Shown: positions 35,229 through 44,899 of the stretch, in pieces
Numbering within the stretch: the first letter of the stretch is position 1
Layout of the letters: the number at the start of each line of letters is the position of its first letter
DNA from: Mesorhizobium amorphae CCNWGS0123
GTDB lineage: Bacteria; Pseudomonadota; Alphaproteobacteria; Rhizobiales; Rhizobiaceae
Length of the DNA: 64,000 nt
Assembly: GCF_001686985.1 (NCBI RefSeq)
Contig: NZ_CP015322.1
Span: 744,001-808,000 of the forward strand
Direction of reading: 5' to 3'
Notes under the pieces: model-generated
Database searches by the model: none
What the model saw: only the letters and a program-made list of their open reading frames with translations
Told to the model about the DNA's origin: nothing
Made by a program: the position numbers and the translations under genes

Positions 35229-35294
35229 TTGGAGGCGCGTACCTCGGAGCTTGAGCTTGAGCTGGCACTGGCATGCTATGCCGTCGCCACCATA

Positions 35295-37427
35295 ATGGGA
35301 GTCAAGGTTTTGAATTACTATAGCAAACGGGAGAACAGGCGAGCACGTCTGAAACGTATGTTGGCACCGAAAACTGCGGTTTTTGTCGGCGGGGCCGCTA
35401 TGGTCTCCGGCATCGCTTATTGTCGGGCCCGTGGTTTTCGAGGAAATATCTATGTCGTGAACCCACGCCGGAGTAACCTGGCGGATATCCCCTGTTTTCC
35501 AACGTTGGCAAGTCTGCCTGAAATACCTGATCTCGCCTACGTGGCTGTACCTCGAGATAACCTTGTGAGCGTGGTGAGGGACGCTTCGGAGATCGGAGTT
35601 GGGGGGGCAATTTGCAACAGCTCCGGCTTTTCCGAAATGCACGGCGGAGAAAGATCCCAACGTGACCTGGTGGAAGCGGCAGGGGGAATGCCCATCATCG
35701 GACCAAACTGCCCTGGGGTGGGGAACTTCGTTGACCGATCCGTCTTCATGATGGACCACTTCGGTGGTTTTGGTGACGATGGTTGCGTTGCTATCATAAG
35801 TAACGGAGGAGCCTATCTTTCCGATGTTGGGTGCGCTGACAGATCGTTGCCAGTGGCATACTCGATCGGGCTCGGCAACCAGGCGATGATCAGTGCAGCC
35901 GACATGTTGGATGTCGTGCTGGATGATGACCGTGTTCGGGCCGTGAATCTCTATTTAGAAGGCATAGTGGATCCAGCGCTTCTTTCGGCGGCAGGCTTGA
36001 AAGCCGCGCGCAAAGGTATTCCGGTGGTCGTCATAAAAGGCGGTAGAACAACAGCGGGCCGTCGTGCAAGTCAGTCACACACTGCTTCGCTAGCAGGTGA
36101 CGATATTGTGGCGTCAGCGCTTTTCAAGCGACTTGGTTTTGTCGAAGTCCGTACGCCCATGGAGGCGGTTGAGACATTGAAAATGCTCGTATACGCGCCA
36201 AAAGTGAGAGGACGGCGTACTGCTTTTGTGACGAGTTCGGGTTCCTATGCGGTCCTCGGGAGCGATATTGCGGAAGCAGCCGGCCTTGACTTGCAACCAC
36301 CGTCCCCTGCGGCGGCGACACGGCTTGAGAAGCATCTTCCACCATTTGTTCACCCGGCCAATCCTCTCGACATATCCTCTGCCCACGGGAACGACACGGA
36401 TTTTGATGTAAATCTGAGTATTTATCGCGCGTTTCTGTCCGACGACCACGACTTGGCTGTGGAGGTGATGTGCTACCCGGCTGAGGGCGAATGGGATTCC
36501 GCCGGATGGGACATCACTACGCGAGCGTTTGCACAGGCCGCGAGCGAGAGAGGCTTGCCCGCTGCGTTCGTCAACACTGTGCCGGACATGCTGCCGAAAA
36601 GCGTTCGAGAAAGAATGATAGCTGACGGATTAGTCCCGCTAATGGGCATAGACAATGGCTTGCGTGCCGTGGCGAATGCGGTGCGATTTTCGGAGCTGGC
36701 AGACACGCTTGCCAGACAGACCGATGGAGAAATTCTTCTGCCTAAACACTCTAGCATCGCAAGCGCCGGAGTGGCTCTCGACGAGGCAGATGCCAAAGCC
36801 GAACTCCGGGCATCTGGTATAACTGTGCCTCGTGGCATAGTCGTCACGGTTGAGCGAACTGATCAATTAGCGGAGATCAATTTCCCAGTAGCAGTTAAGG
36901 CGTTGAGCGCCGGGCTCGCGCACAAGAGTGAGGTGGGAGCTGTTGCACTGCAAGTCGAAACAGCAGACGCAGCTTGGCAAAGCGTCAATGCAATGGCCAA
37001 AAAATTGAAGGATAGCTCTCCGGAACTCTGCCTTCGTGGTTTCCTGGTGGAGGAGATGGTCAAAGATGCGGTCGGTGAGCTCTTGGTCGGAGTACGTCGT
37101 GTAGATAGGTTGGGCCTCGCGCTCACGATCGGCATCGGTGGCACAGAAGCCGAGTTGCTGCGCGACACGGCCACGGTTCTCTTGCCGGCTTCGCGCGACG
37201 CCATCGCCGATGCGTTGCGAAGCCTTCGGCTGTTCCCTGTGTTTTGCGGTTGGCGTGGCCGACCAAAGGGTGATGTCGAGGCGGCGATCGATGCCATCCA
37301 GAAGTTTGCCCAATTCGCGTCTATAAATGAAAAGCGCTTTATCGAAGCTGAGATAAATCCGCTGATCGTGCGCCAGGGGCAGCGGGCGGTCGCCGTGGAT
37401 GCGGTCATGCGGCTTACCCAGACATAA
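35295..37427 (+). CDS. ADP-forming acyl-CoA synthetase (acetate-CoA ligase family)
   Basis: 710 residues from ATG 35295 (an upstream TTG at 35229 is open but less likely). Fusion of alpha and beta subunits of NDP-forming acyl-CoA synthetases: CoA-binding Rossmann domain (LAPKTAVFVGGAAMVSGIA, ARGFRGNIYVVNPRRSNLAD), succinyl-CoA-ligase-like domains with the phospho-histidine in SQSHTASLAGDD (near residue 265), and a C-terminal ATP-grasp (PVAVKALSAGLAHKSEVGAV, VGVRRVDRLGLALTIGIGGT, FIEAEINPLIV). It would interconvert an acyl-CoA and ADP with the free acid and ATP. In this context it may activate or recover the acyl unit handled by the hydratase or megasynthase (inference). The first transposon nest begins 82 bp after its stop. 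Confidence 0.85.
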   Translation: MGVKVLNYYSKRENRRARLKRMLAPKTAVFVGGAAMVSGIAYCRARGFRGNIYVVNPRRSNLADIPCFPTLASLPEIPDLAYVAVPRDNLVSVVRDASEIGVGGAICNSSGFSEMHGGERSQRDLVEAAGGMPIIGPNCPGVGNFVDRSVFMMDHFGGFGDDGCVAIISNGGAYLSDVGCADRSLPVAYSIGLGNQAMISAADMLDVVLDDDRVRAVNLYLEGIVDPALLSAAGLKAARKGIPVVVIKGGRTTAGRRASQSHTASLAGDDIVASALFKRLGFVEVRTPMEAVETLKMLVYAPKVRGRRTAFVTSSGSYAVLGSDIAEAAGLDLQPPSPAAATRLEKHLPPFVHPANPLDISSAHGNDTDFDVNLSIYRAFLSDDHDLAVEVMCYPAEGEWDSAGWDITTRAFAQAASERGLPAAFVNTVPDMLPKSVRERMIADGLVPLMGIDNGLRAVANAVRFSELADTLARQTDGEILLPKHSSIASAGVALDEADAKAELRASGITVPRGIVVTVERTDQLAEINFPVAVKALSAGLAHKSEVGAVALQVETADAAWQSVNAMAKKLKDSSPELCLRGFLVEEMVKDAVGELLVGVRRVDRLGLALTIGIGGTEAELLRDTATVLLPASRDAIADALRSLRLFPVFCGWRGRPKGDVEAAIDAIQKFAQFASINEKRFIEAEINPLIVRQGQRAVAVDAVMRLTQT

Positions 37428-37641
37428 GTTCGGCTTAGCGCCAAACGCAGGCTCGCCAAGGATCCCAGGATGATCTTTCGATGATAGCTGGCTCCGGACT
37501 CTGTCTGATGAGACCTGTGCGCGGGAAGCGCTTTGCATTGATTTTGTTTGATTGTTCGGCTCCCAGGGTAAAGGGCGGAAAGATATTGGCGCCAACGTCG
37601 TGGGGTGTGGCTTGTGACGCTCTTGTGTGAGCGTCAGTAGT

Positions 37642-37649
37642 GTTCTTGC
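37642..37649 (+). repeat. 8-bp target duplication of the IS66 element, left
   Basis: GTTCTTGC, repeated exactly at 48929-48936 on the far side of the IS66 element. Eight base pairs is the normal IS66 duplication size. Confidence 0.85.
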
Positions 37650-37745
37650 GTAAGCGCTGTCTGGATCCCACCTTGCGGTGGTGACGATCTCGCTGCAGCA
37701 CAGCGTCAGCCGTGCTGCGGGTCTCTCGATTCGGAGTTGATCAAA

Positions 37746-38021
37746 TCAGCCCCTCTTCGATTTGGTCGTCGTCAACAGCCCACCGATGACTGCGGTGACT
37801 ATCCAACCGGTCTGGAGAAGGAACAGAAGGGTGGCTTGCCCATTAGTCAGGTAAACAATGGTTCCATGATAGTTCATTGGAACCGTCGCTCCTTGTCCAG
37901 CTTGAGCGGAACGCGGCAGCGCATTTGCATAATAGTCCGTTAGAGCAAGATAAGTCATGGCGCCTATGAGCGCTAGTCCCACTAATATCCAACCAATAAG
38001 TCGCTTCATCATATCGCTCAC
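37746..38021 (-). CDS. Small two-span membrane protein, passenger of the IS66 element
   Basis: 91 residues, ATG 38021. Two hydrophobic helices are evident: RLIGWILVGLALIGAMTYLA (about 6-26) and ATLLFLLQTGWIVTAVIGGL (about 63-83), with a polar 35-residue loop and a basic C-terminus (TTTKSKRG). There is no cysteine pair or catalytic motif. It lies between the end of tnpC and the IS66 left inverted repeat, on the same strand as the transposition genes, where IS66 elements normally have only short non-coding DNA. No function is assigned. Confidence 0.6.
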   Translation of the reverse strand: MSDMMKRLIGWILVGLALIGAMTYLALTDYYANALPRSAQAGQGATVPMNYHGTIVYLTNGQATLLFLLQTGWIVTAVIGGLLTTTKSKRG

Positions 38022-38133
38022 TTCGCCGTCGCTGATGCTATCCTTGAGTAGGGATTATCACGCCAAAGTTTTTAGGCCGAATGTTCAGCATATGTCCGGG
38101 GCAAGAGATTGTCGACTTGGGGTAGTAATGCTC

Positions 38134-38358
38134 TCAGGCCACGGCTCTGAGTTCAGAGACGTGAATGTAGGCCCAGGGCAGGAGGTCGTCGATTTGGTTG
38201 TTGGGGTGGCCGTTGACGATTCTCGTGAGTACGTCGGCAAGGTAACCGAGCGGCTCGACGTTGTTCAGCTTGCAGGTTTCGATCAGCGAAGCGATCACCG
38301 CCCAATGCTCGGCACCGCCGTCAGAGCCGGCAAAGAGGGCGTTCTTGCGGTTGAGGGC
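38134..38358 (-). pseudogene. tnpC: IS66 tnpC, C-terminal segment
   Basis: The frame reads ALNRKNALFAGSDGGAEHW, AVIASLIETCKLNNVEPLGY, LADVLTRIVNGHPNNQIDDL and LPWAY, then stops at 38134. This is the end of an IS66 TnpC. It is separated from the rest of tnpC (which breaks off after SIRPIA at about 40941) by the 2.6-kb serine-recombinase element. Confidence 0.85.
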
Positions 38359-38673
38359 CATCACCCGTTCATTGTGCCCATGTCGGGGACGAAGTGGAAG
38401 TTCATTATCGCTGGCATCCATATTTTGGCCGAAAGGTCAGCGTGCGGCGTGTGGAGCAGCGGGTAACTGGTCAGTTTCTCAAGGTGCAATGCCCATCGGG
38501 CATTGTCGTATCGATTCCAGGCTGGATGGCGGATTCGGCCGCTTGCGCGGGCATGACATTTGGCCCGCCAAAGGTTGATCTCACGGCCTTGTCTGATCTG
38601 AAGAGGCTGGTCATGCCGGTCGCTGTTTCCACAAACTTCCCAAGCGAGAATGGAATCGCACGGGAGAAAGTCG

Positions 38674-38853
38674 ATGAAACAGCACAACGTGCCTGCACCG
38701 ACCTCGAGCAGGCAGATGAGCCTGATATTCGAACCCCACAGGCTGGGGGGGATGAACGAAGTGGAGCGGGCGAAGGCCTTGCTGACGCTCGCTCAAATCC
38801 TCATGCAGGCCGCCGGTCTGATCGTCGAGGAGCTCGATGATGACCAGCACTGA
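38674..38853 (+). CDS. Small protein preceding the serine recombinase
   Basis: 59 residues from ATG 38674 with GGGAGAAAG just upstream; an earlier ATG at 38650 has no ribosome site. Sequence starts MKQHNVPAPTSSRQMSLIFE and contains a helix NEVERAKALLTLAQILMQAA followed by an acidic tail. The stop lies inside the first codons of the recombinase gene, so the two are co-translated. The tail and helix suggest a recombinase accessory protein such as a directionality or solubility partner, but no family is recognised and the role is unknown. Confidence 0.65.
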   Translation: MKQHNVPAPTSSRQMSLIFEPHRLGGMNEVERAKALLTLAQILMQAAGLIVEELDDDQH

Positions 38854-40912
38854 TCTGATCCCAACTGCGCTCTTGAAGCGCAAGGCCGTCGTCTATGTAC
38901 GCCAGTCGACGCAGTCCCAGGTCATGACCAACCTGGAGAGCCAGCGACGGCAATATGATCTGGTCGACATTGCGCGACAGCGCGGCTTCGCCGATATCGA
39001 AGTCATCGACGACGATCTCGGCCGATCAGCAAGCGGAACAGTGGCGCGCCCCGGCTTCGATCGGCTGGTTGCATGGTTGTGCGCGGGCAAGATCGGCGCC
39101 GTATTGTGCCTGGACGCATCGAGGCTCGCACGCAATGGTCGGGACTGGCATCATCTGCTCGAGTTGTGTGGACTTGTCGAAGCCCGCGTCATCGACCACG
39201 ATGGCGTCTACAATCCCTGCCTGCCTAATGATCGTCTGCTCTTGGGCATGAAGGGAAGCATCAGCGAGTTCGAACTGGGCGTGCTGAAGGCACGGATGCT
39301 CGAGGCCGCCAGGTCGAAGGCGCGCCGGGGGGAGCTGCGCCTGTCGGTACCGTTCGGGTACATCTGGCATCGCGAAGCTGGGCTTGGGCTCGACCCAGAT
39401 ATACGGCTGCAGGAGGTAATCCGGCTCATCTTCGCGCGCTTTCGTGAACTCGGCAGCGCGCGCCAGGTGTTGTTGTCGATAACGGCAGATCAAATCCACT
39501 TCCCTCGGCCTTCTGATGAGGGCCGCATGACCAGCTTCGTCTGGCTGCCGATCCGGTATCGCAATGTCATCGCCGTTCTCAAAAACCCATTTTACGCAGG
39601 TGTTTACGTCTACGGCAAAAGCGAAAAGCGAACCTCCATTGTCGACGGCCGAGCGCGGCGAAGCTACGGGCATGGCAAGCCTGTCGGAACCTGGGAAGTG
39701 ATGATCAAGGGGCATCACGAGGGTTATATCAGCTGGGATGAGTACGAGCGAAACCAGAAGCAGCTGGCACTCAACAACTACGGTCGCGCCGGCGGCGTAA
39801 AATCGGGCCGCGGCGGGAAAGCGCTGCTGTCGGGCATCATGACGTGTGCAAGGTGCGGGCGGCGACTGAGCGTTGCCTATACCGGAAATCCGCAAAGTCG
39901 ACCTGTCTATCGCTGCGACAAGCCAAACCTGATGATGGGCTTGCCCAGGTGCATGACCTTCGGCGGCCCACGGGTTGACGCGGCTGTTGCGCGTGAGCTG
40001 TTGCGAGCGGTAGAACCCTTGGCGATCGAGGCCGCGTTCGAGGCGGAGCGGATGCACCGGGAACGACAAGATGATCAACGCCAGATCCTCGATCTGGAAC
40101 TTCAGCAAGCCCGTTACGAGGCCAATCTTGCTGAGCGCCGCTACGCTGCCTGTGATCCCGACAATCGCCTGATAGCTGCGCAGCTGGAGAAATGCTGGGA
40201 GACGACGCTGCGCCGCTTGCGGGATCTTGAAACCCGCCAGCCTACTGGCAGGCCACCGGCCATTGAGGTCGATCCCAGTGCCTTCGCCAATATGGCAGAA
40301 AACCTGTCAGCAGCTTGGAATGGACCTGACGTGACGATGCGTGCGCGCCAGCAGCTGCTACGAACCTTGATCGCCGACATCATCGTCGATGTCGACGACG
40401 CGGTACGGGACGTCGTGCTCATGATCCATTGGCGCGGCGGCCAGCACTCAGAACTGCGGGTTCGCAAGCCTCGAGCTGGCGAGCACGGTTGCGCGACGAC
40501 CGAAGACGCTTTGGCGGTGATGCGCAGCATGGCCGGTCGCTGGTCTGACGAGCATATCGCCGCCTCGCTCAATCGAATGGGATTACCCACCGGACAGGGA
40601 AAAACATGGACGGCGCACCGCGTCTCTTCTGTTCGGCGCGTGCGTGGAATCCATGCCTATCGATCCGCTGAAAAAGACGGTGAATGGCTCACGATGACCG
40701 AAGCAGCAAAGGCTTTAGGCGTCACAAATCACGCGATACGGCGCCTTATCAAAACCGGCGTTCTTCCTGCTGCACAGGTTGTTCCTGGCGCACCCTATCA
40801 AATCCGCGCCGACGACTTGGCATCGGGGTCGATCAAAACGGCGGTGGCCCGAAAAGGTCGCCCGTGTCGCGTTGCCGACGTGGACACGCTTCCAATGTTT
40901 ACAGATACTTGA
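38837..40912 (+). CDS. Large serine recombinase
   Basis: 691 residues (ATG 38837 or the adjacent ATG 38840). Resolvase domain at 14-165 with the nucleophile Ser24 in AVVYVRQSTQ, LDASRLARNGRDWHHLLELC and an E-helix (GSISEFELGVLKARMLEAAR). The DNA-binding recombinase domain (FGYIWHREAG ... VLKNPFYAGVYVYGK) is followed by a zinc ribbon (CARCGRRLSVAY ... YRCDKPN), a coiled coil and a second recombinase-associated region. The C-terminus has a MerR/excisionase-like helix-turn-helix (LTMTEAAKALGVTNHAIRRL), unusual in simple resolvases. It would insert and excise its own element at a short core, here GATG within tnpC. All catalytic landmarks are present, so it may be active. Confidence 0.9.
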   Translation: MMTSTDLIPTALLKRKAVVYVRQSTQSQVMTNLESQRRQYDLVDIARQRGFADIEVIDDDLGRSASGTVARPGFDRLVAWLCAGKIGAVLCLDASRLARNGRDWHHLLELCGLVEARVIDHDGVYNPCLPNDRLLLGMKGSISEFELGVLKARMLEAARSKARRGELRLSVPFGYIWHREAGLGLDPDIRLQEVIRLIFARFRELGSARQVLLSITADQIHFPRPSDEGRMTSFVWLPIRYRNVIAVLKNPFYAGVYVYGKSEKRTSIVDGRARRSYGHGKPVGTWEVMIKGHHEGYISWDEYERNQKQLALNNYGRAGGVKSGRGGKALLSGIMTCARCGRRLSVAYTGNPQSRPVYRCDKPNLMMGLPRCMTFGGPRVDAAVARELLRAVEPLAIEAAFEAERMHRERQDDQRQILDLELQQARYEANLAERRYAACDPDNRLIAAQLEKCWETTLRRLRDLETRQPTGRPPAIEVDPSAFANMAENLSAAWNGPDVTMRARQQLLRTLIADIIVDVDDAVRDVVLMIHWRGGQHSELRVRKPRAGEHGCATTEDALAVMRSMAGRWSDEHIAASLNRMGLPTGQGKTWTAHRVSSVRRVRGIHAYRSAEKDGEWLTMTEAAKALGVTNHAIRRLIKTGVLPAAQVVPGAPYQIRADDLASGSIKTAVARKGRPCRVADVDTLPMFTDT

Positions 40913-40940
40913 CGAGGGAGTGCATAATGACTCACGCATC

Positions 40941-42088
40941 GCGATTGGGCGGATTGACCGCTCGACGGTATTGGAGTCGAGCTCGATGCGGCCGTTTTCG
41001 AGGAAGCGCGAGAGTCCTTCCCATCGGGAGAGCGTGTAGCGGATCGCCTCGGCGAGCTTGGTCTTCTGGCTGATCAGGCCGAGCTTTTCGCGCAGCCAAG
41101 GCTCGAGCTCAGCTAGGATCGGCCGGCTCCTTTCCTGGCGCACGGCAAGACGTGCGTCTGCCGGCTGGCCGCGGATGTCAGCCTCGACTTGATAGAGATC
41201 TGCAATGCGACGGAGCGCCTCGCTCGCGATCGGCGCTGGGCCGGCCGCGGCAAGTTCGTAGAAGCGCCGGCGCACGTGTGCCCAGCAGAAGGCGAGCATT
41301 GCGCCGCTCTTGTCGGCGAGCACCCGATAGCCGCCATAGCCATCGACCTGCAGGATTCCGCCAAAGCCCGCCAGATGGGCGATCGGTCGCTCGGCCTTGC
41401 GGTCGGGCGCATAGACATAGGCAACGCCCCGGCGGGTCGCTCCCGTTCCAGGGCCGGTCATCGCGGGCGTAAGCCCAGAGCTGTCCGGTCTTGGTCTTGC
41501 CGCGGCCGGGATCCAGCACCGGCGCCGTGGTCTCGTCGGCAAAGAGCTTCGGCGAGGCTTTCAGCTTCTCAAGTAGCCGTACCTGAACCGGACGCAGATG
41601 CCAGGCCGCGCGGCCGACCCAGTCGGCGAGCGTGGAGCGGTCCAGATTGATGCCCTGCCGGGCGTAGATCTGCGCCTGGCGATAGAGCGGCAGGTGATCG
41701 GCATACTTGGAGACCAGAACCTGGGCGACCGTCGCCTCGGTTGGCAGACCGCCTTCGATCAGCCGGGCGGGCGCCGGAGTCTGCACGACAACATCCTCGC
41801 AGGCACGACACGCATATTTAGGCCGGCGCACGACGATCACGCGCAGTTGCGCCGGCACGATATCGAGCCGCTCGCTGACCTCTTCGCCGATCCGATGAAG
41901 TCGGTTGCGGCAGCACGGACAGGCATGGTCCTCGATGTCGACGACTATCTCGATGCGCGGCAGATGCGGCGGCAGCGCCCCCCGGTTCGCCCGCCGCTTT
42001 GCGGTGCGCTCCCTGCGCGTAACAGGATCGCCACGTTCGGCCTCTTCCTCGCCGGTCGCCTCGATCTGTTCGGCCTCCTCGAGGCCAA
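40941..42088 (-). pseudogene. tnpC: IS66 tnpC, central segment, frameshifted
   Basis: Reading leftward from 42088: LEEAEQIEATGEEEAERGDP, PRIEIVVDIEDHACPCCRNR, LRVIVVRRPKYACRACEDVV (zinc-finger cysteines), VLVSKYADHLPLYRQAQIYA, KLFADETTAPVLDPGRGKTK (catalytic Asp) and WAYARDD. Near 41427 a frameshift in a G run moves the frame; the continuation is VAYVYAPDRKAERPIAHLAG, LQVDGYGGYRVLADKSG, CWAHVRRRFYELAA and NTVERSIRPIAM. It ends at the serine-recombinase element. The shift alone would inactivate the gene. Confidence 0.85.
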
Positions 42089-42142
42089 TGTCAAGCGAAG
42101 TGAGGATTTGACCCCTTTGGCGAAGTGAGGAACTGACCCCCT

Positions 42143-42946
42143 TCACTGGTTTGCTGTTTCGTTGGGTTCAAGCGTCGGTCCGGTCTTCTGCAGAAGGCCG
42201 GACCGACGCTTTTCGCGGAGACGGTAGCTGTCGCCGCGGATGGTGATCACCGTGGAGTGGTGAAGCAGGCGGTCCAGGATCGCCGTGGCCACAATGGGGT
42301 CGCCAAAAACACTTCCCCATTCGCCCACGGAGCGGTTGGAGGTGATCAGGATCGATCCCTTCTCGTAGCGCCGTGACACGAGTTGGAAGAACAGGTGGGC
42401 GGCATTGGCCTCGAAGGGCAGATAGCCCAGTTCGTCGATGATGAGCAGTTTCGGCCGCGACAGGATCGCCAACTGCTTGTCGAGCGAGCCGTCGCTGTGG
42501 GCCTTGGCCAGCGTCGCCACCAACGTAGCAGCCGTGATGAACTGCACGTTGTAATTCTGGCGGATCGCCTCGCGGCCGAGGGCCACGGCCAGATGGGTCT
42601 TGCCCGTGCCGGGTGGGCCGAGGAACAAAAGCGTGTCGCCGTGCGCAATCCAGCGGCAGGTGGCGAGTTCCCTGATCTGCCCCTGATCGAGCGATGGCTG
42701 GGCGTTGAAGTCGAAGCCGTCCAGCTCGCGCACGAAGGGGAACTGGGCGATCTTGCTCGACATGGAGATGCGCCGCTCGTCGCGCCGGGCGATCTCGCGC
42801 GACACCAGGAAGCCCAGGGCCTCTCGTAACGTCATCTTCGAGCGGGCAGCTTCGTCCAGCAACGTGTCGAGCTGGTCGCGGATCGCCGTCAGCTTCAGCC
42901 GATCGAGCGTTGCGATGAGCATGTCGTGATCCACGGTCGTCATCAC
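42143..42946 (-). CDS. istB: IstB, AAA+ helper ATPase of IS21a
   Basis: 267 residues, ATG 42946, overlapping the istA stop by 4 bp. The N-terminal helical domain (DRLKLTAIRDQLDTLLDEAA) is followed by AAA+ motifs: Walker A LFLGPPGTGKTHLAVALG (about 103-120), Walker B LLIIDELGYLPF, sensor and arginine motifs (SILITSNRSVGEWGSVFGDP, ILDRLLHHSTVITIRGDSYR). IstB couples ATP use to target selection for the IstA transposase. The frame is intact. Confidence 0.92.
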   Translation of the reverse strand: MMTTVDHDMLIATLDRLKLTAIRDQLDTLLDEAARSKMTLREALGFLVSREIARRDERRISMSSKIAQFPFVRELDGFDFNAQPSLDQGQIRELATCRWIAHGDTLLFLGPPGTGKTHLAVALGREAIRQNYNVQFITAATLVATLAKAHSDGSLDKQLAILSRPKLLIIDELGYLPFEANAAHLFFQLVSRRYEKGSILITSNRSVGEWGSVFGDPIVATAILDRLLHHSTVITIRGDSYRLREKRRSGLLQKTGPTLEPNETANQ

Positions 42947-44227
42947 CAGCCCCCTCCGACAGCCGCCTCGTATTCCGCAAGCGGCCGCAGCAAGGCGGCT
43001 GGAGCGATCTCGATGGGATCCGCGCGCACCGGCCCTTCAAAGCCGGCGACGCCGACAAAATGCGCCCGGTCCACTATCCGTTGTCGTCGCCCCCTGCACA
43101 GGGCATGATCGCCTACCACCTGGCCCGCATGACGGATGATCACACGGCCAGCCAACACCACGACCTGGACGCTCTCGCCGATCAGGCGCCAAGGCACCGA
43201 GTAGCTGTTCGTATCCAGATCGATCGCACAGTCGGCCTGAACCTTGCGGATCAGGTCCCGCAGTTGCCCGAACGGCGCCCTGCCGGAAAGCGGGCGGAGC
43301 GCTCGAGCTTCAGCGGCAAAACGTTCCACGGGCGCAACGCCGGTGGTGCCGTGTTCACGCCGGTCGGCAACCTCGCGCGTCCACCGATCCAGATGCGCCT
43401 CGAACGCTGCCCAGCTTTCGAACCGGCGGCCGGCGATCGCGTTCTTCTTGACGTAGCCGACTCCGCGTTCGTCTTTCCCCTTCGTCCTGGCCCGATAAGG
43501 GGCACAGGCCCGCGGTGTGAAGCCCCAATATCGGGCAAAAGCGTGCAGCCGGGCGTTGAACCTCCTCGCGCGTCACCGCGTCGTGATGCTCAACCAGCGC
43601 CTTTGCATTATCGATCAGAACTTCCGCCGGCACGCCCCCAAACCGCAGGAAAGCGCCTTCCATCCCTTCGAACCAGTCGGTCTGGCGCTGCCTCGGCGAG
43701 GCCCGGATGTGCATCCGGCGCGAATAGCCAAGCGTCCCGACAAACACATGGATCCGCACCCGCTCGCCGCCGATCCATACCCGCGTGTCGCCGAAGTCGA
43801 TCTGCATCTGATGACCAGGCGCCGTCTCGAAGCGCACCGTCGCCCGCTTCTGCGCTTTCAACTCGCGCCGCCATTTTCGAACCCGAAGTTCTACCGAGCG
43901 CAGCCCGATGACGATGCCATGCTCGCTCTCCAACTCCTGGCGAATGACGTCCGCGTTCCCGTCGTGGCGAAAGAAACGTTCTCGAAGCCAATCGTCCAGA
44001 CCATCAAATGCTGTCCGACGCACGGGCTGGCGATACGCAACAACGCCACCTTCACGAAGATATCGGCGAACCGTGTTGCGCGCGCATCCAAACTCCTGCG
44101 CAATTCGTTTCGCTCCCCAGCCTCGTTCGTGAAGGCCCACCATGGCCAAAACTTCTTCCCCCGATCGCATTTCCTCAACCCGCATCGTTCCAGACAATGC
44201 AAGTTGCGATGAAAACTCTCTCGTCAT
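42943..44227 (-). pseudogene. istA: IstA transposase of IS21a with one frameshift
   Basis: From ATG 44227 (internal starts likely): helix-turn-helix region (MVGLHERGWGAKRIAQEFG, CARNTVRRYLREGG) and integrase core with MQIDFGDTRVWIGGERVRI, FVGTLGYSRRMHIRAS, FGGVPAEVLIDNAKALVEHH. Near 43565 a one-base shift in a GAGGAGG run takes the frame to a continuation reading RYWGFTPRACAPYRARTKG and, downstream, VERFAAEARALRPLSGRAPF and DTNSYSVPWRLIGE, ending at 42943. All catalytic parts are present apart from the shift, so either the copy is recently dead or the run contains a sequence error. Confidence 0.85.
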
Positions 44228-44300
44228 CGATTCTTCCTCTCAAAAGAGAGGGGTCAGTTCTTCCTTTCGTTCGGGGGTTAATTTCTCATTTCGCCCGACA

Positions 44301-44468
44301 GCCAAGGAGCAGTTGATCTTCGGGCAGGCTCTCGGCGCGGCGGCCGAAGCGGTGGCGCTGCAATTCCTTGATGATCTGGGTCAGGCGGGCATTCTCGACA
44401 TCGCGCGCCAGGACCATCGCCTTCAGCACATCCGGATCGTCGGGAAGCTGGTCCGCCGTCATCGCCAT
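44301..44468 (-). pseudogene. tnpC: IS66 tnpC, N-terminal segment
   Basis: ATG 44468: MAMTADQLPDDPDVLKAMVL, ARDVENARLTQIIKELQRHR, FGRRAESLPEDQLLLG. The H-R-F-G-R-R-S/A-E-x-L block is typical of TnpC N-termini. The frame is continued after the IS21a insertion (from 42088, LEEAEQIEA). Confidence 0.87.
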
Positions 44469-44537
44469 GGCCGGATGAGACCATATTCGTCGGTGCCAAG
44501 CGACAGCGGAATCCAGGCTGATTCACTTGGTCGCGGA

Positions 44538-44783
44538 TCAACCCGCCTGCGCCGGAGCGCGTGTCCGGCGGGCTTCATGAACCCGCCGCCAATCAAGCCC
44601 TTCAAGCAGCCCCGACAACTGCGCGGCCGTCAAACGCATCACACCATCCTGCACTTTTGGCCAGCGGAACTCACCATCCTCCAGACGCTTCGCGTAGAGG
44701 CAGACCCCGGTGCCGTCCCAGAAGATCAGCTTGATCCGATCTGTCCGTTTCGCGCGGAAGACATAGACTGCGCCGCTGAACGG
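44538..44783 (-). pseudogene. tnpB: IS66 tnpB, C-terminal segment
   Basis: FSGAVYVFRAKRTDRIKLI, FWDGTGVCLYAKRLEDGEFR, WPKVQDGVMRLTAAQLSGLL and EGLDWRRVHEARRTRAPAQAG then stop at 44538. It joins to the N-terminal piece at 48299-48409 when the RIT element is removed. Confidence 0.87.
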
Positions 44784-44899
44784 TTATGTGGCGCGCCACA
44801 TAACCGTTCTTATGCGTCGGGCGAGATTATGTGGCGGAGCCGCCCTGACGCCTGGCAGGTCCGGCCAAACCCAGCTTGCCTCCGCCACATAATATTTAG
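44782..44899. repeat. Left terminal structure of the RIT element
   Basis: A 24-bp perfect palindrome (44782-44805) directly followed by the ~92-bp inverted terminal repeat. The arm TTATGTGGCG occurs in both orientations in each, so four arm copies lie within 120 bp on this side. Confidence 0.8.

Larger units (their letters stand above)
38359..40940 (+). mobile_element. Serine-recombinase element inserted in tnpC
   Basis: The tnpC frame is interrupted exactly between SIRPIAM and ALNRKN. The 4-bp sequence CATC (GATG on the tnpC strand) occurs at both junctions, 38359-38362 and 40937-40940, consistent with a short core shared by donor and target. The ends show imperfect inverted symmetry just inside the core (TTCATTGTGCCC on the left; GTCATTATGCAC read from the right). 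Content is only a 59-residue protein and a large serine recombinase. Unit length is 2,578 bp. Confidence 0.8.
42089..44300 (-). mobile_element. IS21-family element (IS21a) inside tnpC
   Basis: Ends TGTCAAGCGAAGTGAGGA at 42089 and, inverted, TGTCGGGCGAAATGAGAA from 44300, with a second internal repeat (AACTGACCCC) at each end as usual for IS21. The 5-bp target repeat GCCAA flanks it (42084-42088 and 44301-44305). It carries istA and istB on the minus strand. Length 2,212 bp. Confidence 0.9.

Noticed and set aside
35229..35294. TTG start extending the acyl-CoA synthetase
   Set aside because: The extra 22 residues do not look like the family; ATG 35295 sits just before the CoA-binding domain.
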